From Shewanella insulae (GTDB lineage Bacteria > Pseudomonadota > Gammaproteobacteria > Enterobacterales > Shewanellaceae), in assembly GCF_009831655.1 (NCBI RefSeq), contig NZ_WRPA01000008.1:124001-188000 (forward strand): a stretch of 64,000 nucleotides of DNA. The letters are read 5' to 3'. The translations under genes were made by a program, and so were the position numbers. Of the stretch, positions 1 through 8,795 are shown piece after piece. The notes under the pieces were generated by a model. The model had not been told where the DNA came from and ran no database searches. It saw only the letters and a program-made list of their open reading frames with translations. The first letter of the stretch is position 1. Every line of letters starts with the position of its first letter.

Positions 1-481
1 GGCGTTTTTGGAGATACTGGGCGAATTGCAGCGTGCGATGATTGCTGACATGGGTTAAGGCGATGTGTTGGTCGTCGTCGATATGCTTGATATCGAGCAG
101 AACCAAGTCTGTGTTATCGAGGAGTTCATCGATAACCGGTGTGTATTTACGTACGAAGCCGTTGGTGTCCAGGCAGGTGTGTATGCCTTGCTGTTTGCAG
201 GCCTTGAACAGGGCTGCGACAAATTCGGCTTGAAGTATGGCCTCGCCGCCACTGGCGGTGACGCCTCCGCCGCTGGACTCGAGAAAAGGCCGATAACTGA
301 TGATCTGCTCCATCAGCTCGTCGACCTCGATTTCACGTCCACCGTGAAGATCCCAGGTATCACGATTGTGGCAGTATTGGCAGCGCATCAAGCAGCCTTG
401 CATAAAGGTGATAAACCGAATGCCGGGACCGTCGACTGTGCCAAAGGATTCCAGTGAGTGAATCCGCCCTTTTACTGTCAT
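1..481 (-). CDS. pflA: Pyruvate formate-lyase activating enzyme, partial (3' end outside window)
   Basis: This radical-SAM enzyme installs the glycyl radical on PflB in the cytoplasm. Reading the minus strand from the ATG at 481 gives an open frame to the window edge, about 160 residues. The N-terminus has the activase pattern of a GTVDGPGIR segment, then the CxxxCxxC iron-sulfur cluster motif (CLMRCQYC, about residues 30-37), then a TASGGEA segment matching the SAM-binding GGE motif. It lies 103 bp downstream of pflB on the same strand, the usual pflB-pflA order, with a hairpin between them. The C-terminal part is missing only because the window starts here. Family assignment is very secure. 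Confidence 0.95.
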   Translation of the reverse strand, partial: MTVKGRIHSLESFGTVDGPGIRFITFMQGCLMRCQYCHNRDTWDLHGGREIEVDELMEQIISYRPFLESSGGGVTASGGEAILQAEFVAALFKACKQQGIHTCLDTNGFVRKYTPVIDELLDNTDLVLLDIKHIDDDQHIALTHVSNHRTLQFAQYLQKR

Positions 482-507
482 TGTGACTCCGAAAACTTCA
501 ATTAAAG

Positions 508-536
508 TAGGCTGTGCTAAATTAGTGCACAGCCTA
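508..536 (-). other. Hairpin in the pflB-pflA intergenic space
   Basis: A perfect 10-bp inverted repeat (TAGGCTGTGC at 508-517, GCACAGCCTA at 527-536) with a 9-nt loop lies between pflB and pflA. Read on the minus strand it is followed by CTACTTTAATT, not a clean U-run, so it is a weak terminator at best. A partial attenuator or 3'-end mRNA stabiliser, making pflB message more abundant than pflA, is the likely role (inference). Confidence 0.5.
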
Positions 537-584
537 GCTTATATTCACCAAAAATCTAGCGTTTGACCGCTCGATTGACGGAAT

Positions 585-2867
585 TTACATCCCTTTGGTG
601 AAAGTACGTGTAATGACGTCCTGTTGCTGCTCTGGTGTCAGTGCGTTGAAGCGCACGGCGTAACCAGAAACACGGATTGTCAGCTGTGGATACTTGTCTG
701 GGTTAACCACGGCATCTTCCAGCATTTCGCGGTTCATCACGTTCACGTTAAGGTGCTGACCACCTTCACGAGTCTCGTTATGAGCGAAGTAACCGTCCAT
801 CAGTGCAGCCAGGTTAGCGCGGCGACCGTCTTCATCTTTACCCAGTGCGTTTGGCACGATAGAGAAGGTATAAGAGATACCATCTTGTGCGTGAGCAAAC
901 GGCAGCTTGGCAACCGAGGTCAGTGACGCGATAGCGCCTTTCTCGTCGCGGCCATGCATTGGGTTCGCACCCGGCGCAAATGGTGCGCCGGCAGGGCGAC
1001 CGTCTGGCGTAGTACCCGTCTTCTTACCATAAACCACGTTTGAGGTGATGGTGAGGATTGACTGAGTCGGGATCGCGTTACGGTACATCTTCTTGTGACG
1101 GATCTTAGCCATGAAGCGCTCAACCAGCTCGGTGGCTAAATCGTCGACGCGTGCATCGTTGTTACCAAACTTAGGATATTCACCCTCGATGTCGAAATCG
1201 ACGGCGATGCCGTTTTCGTCACGAATTGGCTTAACCTTGGCAAACTTGATGGCAGACAGGGAGTCGGCAGCGATAGACAAACCGGCGATACCACAAGCCA
1301 TTGTGCGACGTACGTCTCTGTCGTGCAGCGCCATCAGGGCCGCTTCGTAAGAGTACTTGTCGTGCATGTAGTGGATAGCGTTCAGCGCAGACACATATTG
1401 GGTGGCTAGCCACTCCATCATGTTGTCTAGGCGGCCCATCACATCGTCAAAGTCCAGTACTTCATCTGTGATTGGCTCAAACTTAGGACCGATCTGAGTC
1501 TTAAGCTTCTCATCCACGCCGCCGTTGATGGCGTAAAGCATGGTCTTGGCCAGGTTGGCGCGCGCTCCGAAGAACTGCATGTGCTTACCAACAACCATAG
1601 GGCTCACACAACAGGCGATGGCGTAGTCGTCAGAGTCGAAATCTGGACGCATCAGGTCATCGTTTTCGTACTGAATAGAGCTGGTGTCGATAGACACCTT
1701 AGCGCAGTACTTCTTGAAGTTCAGCGGTAGCTTCTCAGACCAAAGCACTGTGATATTTGGCTCTGGGCTTGGACCCATGTTGTATAGGGTGTGCAGGAAG
1801 CGGAAGCTAGATTTAGTTACCAGAGTGCGGCCGTCAAGACCCATACCCGCGATAGACTCGGTCGCCCAGATTGGGTCGCCAGAGAATAGCTCGTCGTACT
1901 CAGGGGTACGTAGGAAACGCACCATACGTAGCTTCATCACGAAATGGTCGACCATCTCCTGGGCTTGCTGCTCGGTCAGGACACCATTCTTGATGTCGCG
2001 CTCGATGTAGATATCCAGGAAGCTAGAGGTACGGCCAAGTGACATGGCGGCGCCGTTTTGGCTCTTCACTGCGGCCAGATAGCCGAAGTAGGTCCACTGA
2101 ATCGCTTCTTTAGCGTTGGTTGCAGGACCTGAGATGTCACAGCCGTAGCTGGCAGCCATCTGCTTCATCTGACCCAGGGCTTTGTGCTGCTCGGCGATCT
2201 CTTCGCGTAGCTGCATGGTGGCAGAAAGATCTTCGCCTGCTTCAAACTGCGCTTGCAGTGAGCTGAACTGGGCAAATTTTTCCTGCATCAGGTAGTCGAT
2301 ACCGTACAGGGCGATACGACGGTAGTCACCAATGATACGACCACGGCCGTACGCATCTGGCAGACCAGTCAATACGCCAGACTTACGGCAGCGCATGATC
2401 TCTGGGGTGTAGATATCGAACACGCCCTGGTTGTGTGTCTTGCGCAGCTCAGAGTAGACATACTTGATGTTTGGATCCAGTTCACGACCATAGGCAGCGC
2501 ATGAACCTTCGACCATACGGATACCGCCATTGGGTAACATGGCACGCTTAAGTGGCGCGTCTGTTTGTAGACCGACAATGGTTTCAAGATTTTGGTCGAT
2601 GTAACCTGCTTCATGAGAGGTAATGGTAGAGACTTTGTCGGTATCGAAATCAACCGGCGCGTGAGTGCGGTTTTCTTGCTTGATACCTTCCATCACTTTG
2701 TCCCAAAGCGCGCTGGTCGCTTCGGTGGCGCCGGCTAGGAAAGATTCGTCTCCTTCATAGGGCGTGTAGTTCTTTTGAATAAAGTCGCGTACATTTACTT
2801 CAGACTTCCAATCACCAGGAGTAAAACCTTCCCACGCTTTGGTGAACAGCTCAGTTTTTTCGGTCAT
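585..2867 (-). CDS. pflB: Formate C-acetyltransferase (pyruvate formate-lyase)
   Basis: It converts pyruvate plus CoA to acetyl-CoA and formate under anoxia. The protein has 760 residues, the same length as the E. coli enzyme. The two adjacent active-site cysteines are C419-C420 in IACCVSPM, and the glycyl-radical loop is [12 protein letters not shown] with Gly735, 26 residues from the C-terminus. The start ATG at 2867 is preceded by AAGGT-like sequence. pflA follows as the second gene of the operon. A PdhR-like palindrome lies 225 bp upstream of the start, so pyruvate-responsive control is likely (inference). No frameshift or missing residue is seen. Confidence 0.98.
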   Translation of the reverse strand: MTEKTELFTKAWEGFTPGDWKSEVNVRDFIQKNYTPYEGDESFLAGATEATSALWDKVMEGIKQENRTHAPVDFDTDKVSTITSHEAGYIDQNLETIVGLQTDAPLKRAMLPNGGIRMVEGSCAAYGRELDPNIKYVYSELRKTHNQGVFDIYTPEIMRCRKSGVLTGLPDAYGRGRIIGDYRRIALYGIDYLMQEKFAQFSSLQAQFEAGEDLSATMQLREEIAEQHKALGQMKQMAASYGCDISGPATNAKEAIQWTYFGYLAAVKSQNGAAMSLGRTSSFLDIYIERDIKNGVLTEQQAQEMVDHFVMKLRMVRFLRTPEYDELFSGDPIWATESIAGMGLDGRTLVTKSSFRFLHTLYNMGPSPEPNITVLWSEKLPLNFKKYCAKVSIDTSSIQYENDDLMRPDFDSDDYAIACCVSPMVVGKHMQFFGARANLAKTMLYAINGGVDEKLKTQIGPKFEPITDEVLDFDDVMGRLDNMMEWLATQYVSALNAIHYMHDKYSYEAALMALHDRDVRRTMACGIAGLSIAADSLSAIKFAKVKPIRDENGIAVDFDIEGEYPKFGNNDARVDDLATELVERFMAKIRHKKMYRNAIPTQSILTITSNVVYGKKTGTTPDGRPAGAPFAPGANPMHGRDEKGAIASLTSVAKLPFAHAQDGISYTFSIVPNALGKDEDGRRANLAALMDGYFAHNETREGGQHLNVNVMNREMLEDAVVNPDKYPQLTIRVSGYAVRFNALTPEQQQDVITRTFTKGM

Positions 2868-3383
2868 CGTACTAATACCTTCTGTTTGAGATAAAGGTTA
2901 TTGGTTATCGAGTGGCTGTCACTTAAGACGTTGCGATACACCAATAGCTATTCTTCGCAGCTCCCTTCAATGTATTACCCGGATGATGGGAACTGATTAT
3001 CGAAACGGTAAACCGTGTCGATTTAAATCTGTTTTACGCGATATCCGAAGCCGTTCGATACTCATTGTTTAGAAGGATTCGGTTATCGTTAAATTGGTAA
3101 GACCAATTAACCATATGAATAGTACCATATCTCCCTAGGTGCTGCATCAGAATCGGTCTGCTTTAGCCCGAGTTAATGCCAAAATTGCTATCGGGTTATC
3201 ATTTTTGGGGCAAAATTTCGTTTGCATCTCACCTAAGAGTCGGTTATTTGCGCGAGGTAACTCTCACTTTCACCGGGAGGTTCATGGCAATTAGGAGAAC
3301 GTGGATTCCTTGGTGTTATGCGGGCCATGCCTATAGGGCATATTGATGCCTGTTATCAGCAAGTTTGATGTAAGTATAGGGGA
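2868..3383. other. Long leader/promoter region of pflB
   Basis: About 515 bp lie between the pflB start and the terminator of the upstream permease gene. The only strong element is the PdhR-like palindrome at 3092-3108. I see no convincing ORF. The length fits a multi-signal anaerobic promoter, but I could not identify a clear FNR or ArcA site by eye. Confidence 0.5.
3092..3108. promoter_or_regulatory. PdhR-type operator upstream of pflB
   Basis: AATTGGT-aag-ACCAATT is a perfect 7+3+7 palindrome matching the known PdhR box (pyruvate-sensing GntR-family repressor). It lies 225 bp upstream of pflB. The same motif recurs upstream of the DUF3360 permease. Binding by PdhR is inferred from the consensus, and the pdhR gene is not in this window. 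Confidence 0.8.
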
Positions 3384-3417
3384 GAAAAAAACGAAGAGGG
3401 CCTAAGCCCTCTTCGTT
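3384..3417 (-). terminator. Rho-independent terminator of the DUF3360 gene
   Basis: A 12-bp stem (3390-3401 with 3406-3417) closes over a CTAA loop. On the minus strand it is followed directly by a T-run (A-tract at 3384-3390 on the plus strand). It sits 13 bp past the DUF3360 stop codon and separates that gene from pflB. Confidence 0.9.
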
Positions 3418-3430
3418 ATCGGTTTTGAGA

Positions 3431-4963
3431 CTAAAGGAGCGCCGGGATCCCTTGAATCATCCCCACTGCCAGCATGGCGGCCAGACAGATAATAAAGGCC
3501 ATGCCAGGAATGATCAGCCTGTCGGCCAGACTCAGGCTGGCGGCACGTTCTTTGTCGCCGATCAGGCCATTGTTATCTAACAACATGGTCAGTGCCCAGG
3601 CCAGTACAGGGTTGGCAACGAATGAGGCGAAGATACAGATACCTGCCGCCTGGCTGCTTTGGGTATCTTTCACCATCTGCATGCCAGCTTCCAGTAGTGG
3701 CAGGAATACGCCAACCAGCAACGCAATTGACATCACGGGACGCCATACGGTGACATCCATAGGGTAACCCAGTACAGCGACTATGATACACAGGCTACCC
3801 AGCAAGATGGCGCCGGCAGGAATAGGACGCTTAGCGATTGCCGCCGGGATCATATAGGTACCCCAAGAAGAGGTGATGTTACCGCCACCCACGGCCGTAC
3901 CGACGATTTGACGCAGCGAACAGGTGGTCATGGTGTCATCCACGTCCATCAGTACTTTCTCTGTGCCCTTAGGGTAGTTCAGTTCCTGGAAGATACGGTG
4001 TCCGAGGAAATCTGGTGACCACATGGCCACCGCTAGGATGGCAAAAGGCAGCGAAGCGATGAAGTGCTCGAAGTTAGGTAAGCCTAGCTGCCAGCCGTGT
4101 TCGGTAGAGCCCCACCAGTAAACCGGATTCAGGTTAGGGATACCAGGCGCGGTTACAAACTGCAGATCTAACCCGGCGCCTAAGGCGAAGGCCAGGGCAA
4201 TTGCGGCAATAGAACAAAGCGGGATCGCCAGCCAGCGTTTACCTACCTTGGCCAGATAGGCGTAGAGCACGACATTCACCAAGAGGATGAAGAAGGCCAC
4301 ATAGCCCAGGCTATAGTCCAGCGCGTGTTTGGCCTGTAGGCCGCCGGCCCAGTCAAACAGCGAGGTGATCTGGCTCTTGGCGCCCATGAATCCCAGGAAC
4401 ACCAACAGGCCCCCGGCGACGCCGCTGGAGGTGAGGTTCACCAACCTGGAGCCCCCCTTAAAGTAACTGAGCAGCAGACCAAAGATACCCAAGAGGATCG
4501 CAAGCGCTAATGGGTGAGCGCCTGCGAGGGCGATGGCACCAATAAGCGGGATCATGGGACCGTGGTTGCCGCCTAGGTTGGCGCGGGGGTTGATAAATCC
4601 AGAACTGATGATACAGAAGAGCAGGGCGGGGATGAGCATTTCGACGCGAACCACCTGAATGGCGAATTCGGCGCCCAGGTTGATGTGATCCCAGCGCTCA
4701 CTCAGGCCCGATGCCCAGGCGGCCATTACGGCGGAATACATCACCGTGATGCCGATAGTACCTGCGATGGCGGGCACTAGGTCTTCCCACTCGAAGCGGA
4801 AATCGCGTCCCGGCAGGTTGAGGCCCCAACGTCTGGGCTTCATGATCTGTAATTCGTGATCTAAATATTCTTCACGAGTGGCAAACTCGCTGGCAGGACG
4901 GTGAAGCGCCTTGTAAGTCAGCTCAGAGGCTTCCATCTCTTCTTTTTTGACTGTTTCTGACAT
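3431..4963 (-). CDS. DUF3360 family inner-membrane protein, putative permease
   Basis: This is a polytopic membrane protein of 510 residues, recognised as DUF3360. A charged N-terminal tail of about 65 residues containing KPRRWGLNLPGRDFRF precedes roughly a dozen hydrophobic segments. Glycine-rich stretches (SGFINPRANLGGNHGPMIPLIGA near residues 120-145, and GTAVGGGNITSSWGTY near 355-370) resemble substrate-site half-helices of SulP/NCS2-type transporters, so a secondary transporter is plausible, but the substrate is unknown. The gene is monocistronic, with its own terminator. A perfect PdhR-like palindrome about 190 bp upstream of the start links it to pyruvate metabolism; transport of pyruvate, lactate, acetate or formate is inference only. 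Confidence 0.85.
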   Translation of the reverse strand: MSETVKKEEMEASELTYKALHRPASEFATREEYLDHELQIMKPRRWGLNLPGRDFRFEWEDLVPAIAGTIGITVMYSAVMAAWASGLSERWDHINLGAEFAIQVVRVEMLIPALLFCIISSGFINPRANLGGNHGPMIPLIGAIALAGAHPLALAILLGIFGLLLSYFKGGSRLVNLTSSGVAGGLLVFLGFMGAKSQITSLFDWAGGLQAKHALDYSLGYVAFFILLVNVVLYAYLAKVGKRWLAIPLCSIAAIALAFALGAGLDLQFVTAPGIPNLNPVYWWGSTEHGWQLGLPNFEHFIASLPFAILAVAMWSPDFLGHRIFQELNYPKGTEKVLMDVDDTMTTCSLRQIVGTAVGGGNITSSWGTYMIPAAIAKRPIPAGAILLGSLCIIVAVLGYPMDVTVWRPVMSIALLVGVFLPLLEAGMQMVKDTQSSQAAGICIFASFVANPVLAWALTMLLDNNGLIGDKERAASLSLADRLIIPGMAFIICLAAMLAVGMIQGIPALL

Positions 4964-5923
4964 AATTTCTCATTCTCCGAAAAGAACTTATTGACTCATC
5001 AATTCGATGAAGACTTAGAGGTAATCCTTGCAAGTCAGCGAGTGTCGTTTGTCGAAAGACCCCCAGGTGCCACTCGAGTAACTTGTCCGCCCCCAAGAAT
5101 GGATTAAACACCCTAAATCCGGTGAGCAGTTGCATCCCTAACGCTGTTTAAAATTGGTCTGACCAATTTACCTCGTAAATCTTAACATAGTGAAAATCAC
5201 CTGACATTAACTATCAATAAACTTGAAACTGGCGATTAGATGATTTGGGAGCTAGTTAACATCTTGTATCGCTATTTCCGCTCCCTTTTTACATTAGGCA
5301 TATATATTGCGTTTGGATAGAGATCGCGCCTTCTGTCACTTTTGGGAGCCACTCCCCCCATTCTGAGTAAATTGGAGGTGTCTCTCATGGCTCACATTTT
5401 TAGGTGGGTTAGACTTCACAAAAAGCGCGCGCATTGTGCACGCTGTCTCGCAAATGCTTGTCTTCGCCTCTCGCTTCGTCTCCAGCTTGCCCAGACAAAG
5501 TACCCGCTAAGTATGTTAATCAAGTTGCCTTATAGCTTAGGCAATAGGTGGTTAGTTGCCAGTGTGCCATGTAAGCCCCTTTGACTGTGGGAGTTGTTCA
5601 CTCTCTCCGTTATCTTGAGCTGAGCAACATTTAGAGTGCTATAAGGCATTGAATTATATTTTAATTATTGCAAAATGTTGTCGGTTTAACATGCTGTTTA
5701 CTTGGGTGTCCGGCTATCAAATTTACTGATTGTCTCATTCATTAATATCAAATTTTATTTCTACTTATTAGTGGCTAATCTCGGCATCAGAGAGTGAGGC
5801 AATGAGCTAACTCTTTGTAAAAACATTTATTAATCAATAGCCGTCTTTCGGGACTTGGCACATGGGAGACGATGTAAATGAAATTTCACCCCTGTTATAC
5901 GCTTGGCTGGAGATGGATACACA
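4964..5923. other. Long divergent intergenic region, DUF3360 / focA-CBS
   Basis: This 960-bp divergent promoter region contains the PdhR-like site at 5151-5169. A potential 80-codon frame at 5342-5584 has an unconvincing composition and no homology that I recognise. The rest is AT-rich, especially 5640-5830, as expected of promoter DNA. I see no RNA gene with confidence. Confidence 0.5.
5151..5169. promoter_or_regulatory. PdhR-type operator upstream of the DUF3360 gene
   Basis: AAATTGGT-ctg-ACCAATTT is a perfect 8+3+8 palindrome. It shares the AATTGGT/ACCAATT arms and 3-bp spacer of the pflB site. It lies 188 bp upstream of the permease start and about 750 bp upstream of focA-CBS, so it most likely serves the permease. 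Confidence 0.8.
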
Positions 5924-7450
5924 ATGTCTATAGCTAACCTAGTACCACTTCTCAGCGAGCCACGCCATTCGATACCAGTTGCAGAGATGAGTCTATGTCA
6001 GCGCGCTGCGGTATATGGCCAGGAGAAGGTGACTAAGGCGGCGATGCAGTCTATCGGTCAGGCGATGTTTGCCGGTGCCTTTATCGCGCTCGCCTTCGTG
6101 TTTTATCTCACAGTCACCACAGGCGCATCGGGCGATTGGGGCATGGTGCGCCTCGTTGGGGGCTTAGCCTTTAGCTTGGGGTTGATGCTGGTAGTGATCT
6201 GTGGCGGTGAGCTTTTTACCAGTAGCGTGCTGAGCAGTGTCGCCTGGGCGCAAAAGCGTGTCAGTACACGGGCCTTGCTGGCCTGTTGGGGACGTGTCTA
6301 TCTGGGTAACTTTTGCGGCGCCATGATCATGTTGGTATTGATCCTCAGTGCCAAGATGTACCTGTTAGACGCTGGCTTGTGGGGCCTCAATGCCTTGAAG
6401 GTTGCCCAACATAAGCTGCATCACTCCTGGGGTCAGGCGTTCGCCCTGGGCATCCTATGTAACATGCTGGTTTGTTTAGGGGTTTGGATGACTTTCGCCA
6501 GTAAGGAGGCGCTGACTAAGGCCATCCTGTTGATGCTGCCTGTGGCGATGTTTGTCAGCAGCGGCTTCGAGCACAGCATCGCCAACCTCTTTATGGTGCC
6601 GCTGGGGATTGCCATCAAGCAGCTGGCCATCTGGGACTGGTATCAGATCCCTGGGTTTACCGCTCAGCAATTTAGCGATCTGACGCTGCTCCATTTTCTG
6701 ACCAATAACCTCATTCCCGTGACCGCGGGCAACATCGTGGGTGGCGGCATAGTGGTGGGCCTGGGTTACTGGTGGATCGATTCAAGTAAGGCTCGCAGCG
6801 CCCCATTAGCCCAGGTGACATCGATGGCGGTGCACCTCGAATCGGCAATAGGCCGTGACGAACGGCTAGATCATCAGGTTAGTCCCATAGGCTCGCCGAC
6901 AGACTCAAATTCAACCTTATCTACGAAAGCTAGCAGCGGAGATTCCCAAATGCCTAAATCAATTCAAAAACTAAACATTAGCTCACTGATGGAGCAGACC
7001 CCCTTTACCTTATCACCTGAGCTATCCGTATATGAGGGGCTCAAGCGGCTCAATGGGGCCCAACTTCGTGGCGCGCCCGTGGTAGACAGCCAGCACCGCC
7101 TGCTGGGATTTGTCTCCCAGCAAGATCTGCTACGAAGCCTATGGTCAGAAGAGTTTGTGCGTGGCATCGCCTATAAGGTGGCCGATCTGATGCAGACTCG
7201 GGTGCTGACGGTGGGCCCAGACGATGCGGTGGCCGATCTGATAGAGGTGATGGTGGTGGATCGTGACAAGCTGTTCCCCGTGAGCGACATGGGAGTCTTA
7301 ACCGGGCATACCTATGCCAGCTACGAGGAGCGACTACGCCATGCCAGCGCCAGTAAGCCGAGTAGTTTTCCCGTGGTTAGTGAAGGCAAACTCGTGGGAG
7401 TGATCACCCGAGAGGCGATCGTGGCCAAGGTATGTGCTATCTATGGGTAG
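5924..7450 (+). CDS. focA: Formate/nitrite-family channel fused to a C-terminal CBS pair
   Basis: The first 270 residues or so form a FocA/NirC-type channel for formate export or import. They include about six membrane segments, the ALAFVFYLT and ICGGELFTSS segments, and the pore region around FEHSIANLFMVPLG. A hydrophilic linker (about 275-350, rich in S, T and D) leads to two CBS domains (about 350-508), the first with GAPVVDSQHRLLGFVSQQDLL and the second with SFPVVSEGKLVGVITREAI. Ordinary FocA proteins are about 285 residues, so this is a fusion of 508. An upstream TTG at 5903 is possible, but the ATG at 5924 has GGAG 11 nt before it and is preferred. It lies near, but not in an operon with, pflBA. 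Adenylate or other nucleotide gating through the CBS pair is inference. Confidence 0.92.
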   Translation: MSIANLVPLLSEPRHSIPVAEMSLCQRAAVYGQEKVTKAAMQSIGQAMFAGAFIALAFVFYLTVTTGASGDWGMVRLVGGLAFSLGLMLVVICGGELFTSSVLSSVAWAQKRVSTRALLACWGRVYLGNFCGAMIMLVLILSAKMYLLDAGLWGLNALKVAQHKLHHSWGQAFALGILCNMLVCLGVWMTFASKEALTKAILLMLPVAMFVSSGFEHSIANLFMVPLGIAIKQLAIWDWYQIPGFTAQQFSDLTLLHFLTNNLIPVTAGNIVGGGIVVGLGYWWIDSSKARSAPLAQVTSMAVHLESAIGRDERLDHQVSPIGSPTDSNSTLSTKASSGDSQMPKSIQKLNISSLMEQTPFTLSPELSVYEGLKRLNGAQLRGAPVVDSQHRLLGFVSQQDLLRSLWSEEFVRGIAYKVADLMQTRVLTVGPDDAVADLIEVMVVDRDKLFPVSDMGVLTGHTYASYEERLRHASASKPSSFPVVSEGKLVGVITREAIVAKVCAIYG

Positions 7451-7526
7451 GAGGAGCCCTGAACCTTGGTGATGTGTTGGCGATTATTATTCGACTAGGG
7501 CTTAGTTGACTTAGCGAGGTAGAGAT

Positions 7527-7550
7527 AAAAAGGGGCTAAAGCCCCTTTTT
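7527..7550. terminator. Bidirectional terminator, focA-CBS / lysR
   Basis: A 10-bp perfect stem (7527-7536 with 7541-7550) closes over a TAAA loop, with an A-tract before and a T-tract after. It lies between convergent genes and can serve both. Confidence 0.9.
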
Positions 7551-7588
7551 GTTGTCTGCAACTTATCTATAGCTGGCTATAGACGCAT

Positions 7589-8503
7589 TTATCTACTGGC
7601 CTTGGTGTGCTGGCGATGTTTGCTCAGGCGTCTGGCTTCGGTGATCACACAGTCGCGCAGCGGGTTTTCACCTGAATCACAACGCCAGACGAAGGAGAGG
7701 TGTCGCTGCATATTGAGCTGCGGGGTCGGTAAGATAACCAGTTCACCGGCGGCCACCTCTTTCTCCACATCCAGGAAAGGCAGGCTACTGAGGTAGGGAC
7801 CGTTCTTCACCAGGGCCTTGAGCAGGGAGACATGTTCATACTCCTTCCAGACGTTGAGTTTTTCGATGACACCGTGGATGGCCCCCTCGAAGATGCGGCG
7901 AGTCCCCGCGCCTTGCTCGCGCAGCACCCATCTTGCCTGCTCAAGCTGTGCCAGGCTGATGTTGGTCTGCTTGGCGTAGGGATGATGCGGCGAAGCCACC
8001 ACCACCAAGTGGTCGTCTAGCCACTGCTCCTGATACAGACGGCTGTCGTCGTTGCGGCCTTCTATGATGCCAAAGTCATATTCGTAGTTAAGCAGGCCCT
8101 CGACCACGTTCTCGGTATTTTCCACTGTGAGCTCGATCCTAAGTTCGGGAAAATCGGTATCGATTTTACTGATGAGCTCGGGCAGCAGATGCTCGGCGGC
8201 CGTTTGACTTGAGCATAAACGAAAACGACCGCTTATAAGATGTTGTTCGTGAAGGCCTAATTCGATCTGTTGTGCATCTTGCAACAGGCGTCTCGCCCTT
8301 GGGCGCAACCAGTTTCCCCAGTGGCTGAGGGTGAGGCGGTTGCCTTGTCTGATGAAGAGGGGGCGCCCGAGCAGATTTTCCAGCTGGCCAAGAGACATGC
8401 TAACTGCAGACTGAGTCATCGACAGTTTTCGCGCCGCCGCACTCACACTTTCCAGGCTGGCTACGGCGTCGAACACCATGATTTGTTTTAGTGAGTACTT
8501 CAT
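7589..8503 (-). CDS. LysR-family transcriptional regulator
   Basis: The protein has 304 residues. The N-terminal winged helix-turn-helix (about 1-62) has the family signature FDAVASLESVSAAARKLSMTQSAVSMSLGQLE. A periplasmic-binding-protein-like effector domain (about 88-295) follows, with the usual substrate-site segment ASPHHPYAK. It is divergent from the YfcC-type transporter gene at 8796, the common arrangement of a LysR protein with its target. A 15-bp inverted repeat at 8547-8561 in the shared promoter fits the LysR T-N11-A box. Control of the transporter is inference, and the ligand is unknown. Confidence 0.93.
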   Translation of the reverse strand: MKYSLKQIMVFDAVASLESVSAAARKLSMTQSAVSMSLGQLENLLGRPLFIRQGNRLTLSHWGNWLRPRARRLLQDAQQIELGLHEQHLISGRFRLCSSQTAAEHLLPELISKIDTDFPELRIELTVENTENVVEGLLNYEYDFGIIEGRNDDSRLYQEQWLDDHLVVVASPHHPYAKQTNISLAQLEQARWVLREQGAGTRRIFEGAIHGVIEKLNVWKEYEHVSLLKALVKNGPYLSSLPFLDVEKEVAAGELVILPTPQLNMQRHLSFVWRCDSGENPLRDCVITEARRLSKHRQHTKASR

Positions 8504-8546
8504 TGACCTTGTGGCGTCCTAACTGATTTAAACAATAAAGAAAACT

Positions 8547-8561
8547 ATCAATAAAATTGAT
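8547..8561. promoter_or_regulatory. Candidate LysR operator
   Basis: ATCAAT-aaa-ATTGAT is a perfect 6+3+6 inverted repeat that also satisfies the T-N11-A rule of LysR proteins. It lies 43 bp upstream of the lysR start and 235 bp upstream of the transporter start. A further ATTGAT half-site follows at about 8573. Confidence 0.5.
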
Positions 8562-8795
8562 GCTTGTGTGATATTGATTGTATGAGCGCCCGAGTGCTTT
8601 CACAAGTAAAGCGTTGATTTTATCTAAGTTACTCGACACGTCTCACTTTTTGGCGGCGTCTTGTGCGCCCGCTGTCATTTCTTGTCAATACGTGAATCCT
8701 ATCGGGAGGTGACTGAGCCATTATGACCGTGAGGTCTGGGTGATATCTATGCTACGCGGGTGATTCTTGTGCAGTGAAGGAGGAATTGGTTTATA

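Noticed and set aside
65..457. Plus-strand frame of 130 residues at the left edge
   Set aside because: It is antisense to pflA, whose minus-strand frame carries the radical-SAM motif.
5342..5584. 80-codon frame in the DUF3360/focA divergent region
   Set aside because: No ribosome site at the first ATG, unusual Cys/Arg-rich composition and no recognisable family.
5903..5923. TTG start for the FocA-CBS protein
   Set aside because: The ATG at 5924 has a better-placed GGAG; the seven extra residues add nothing family-like.
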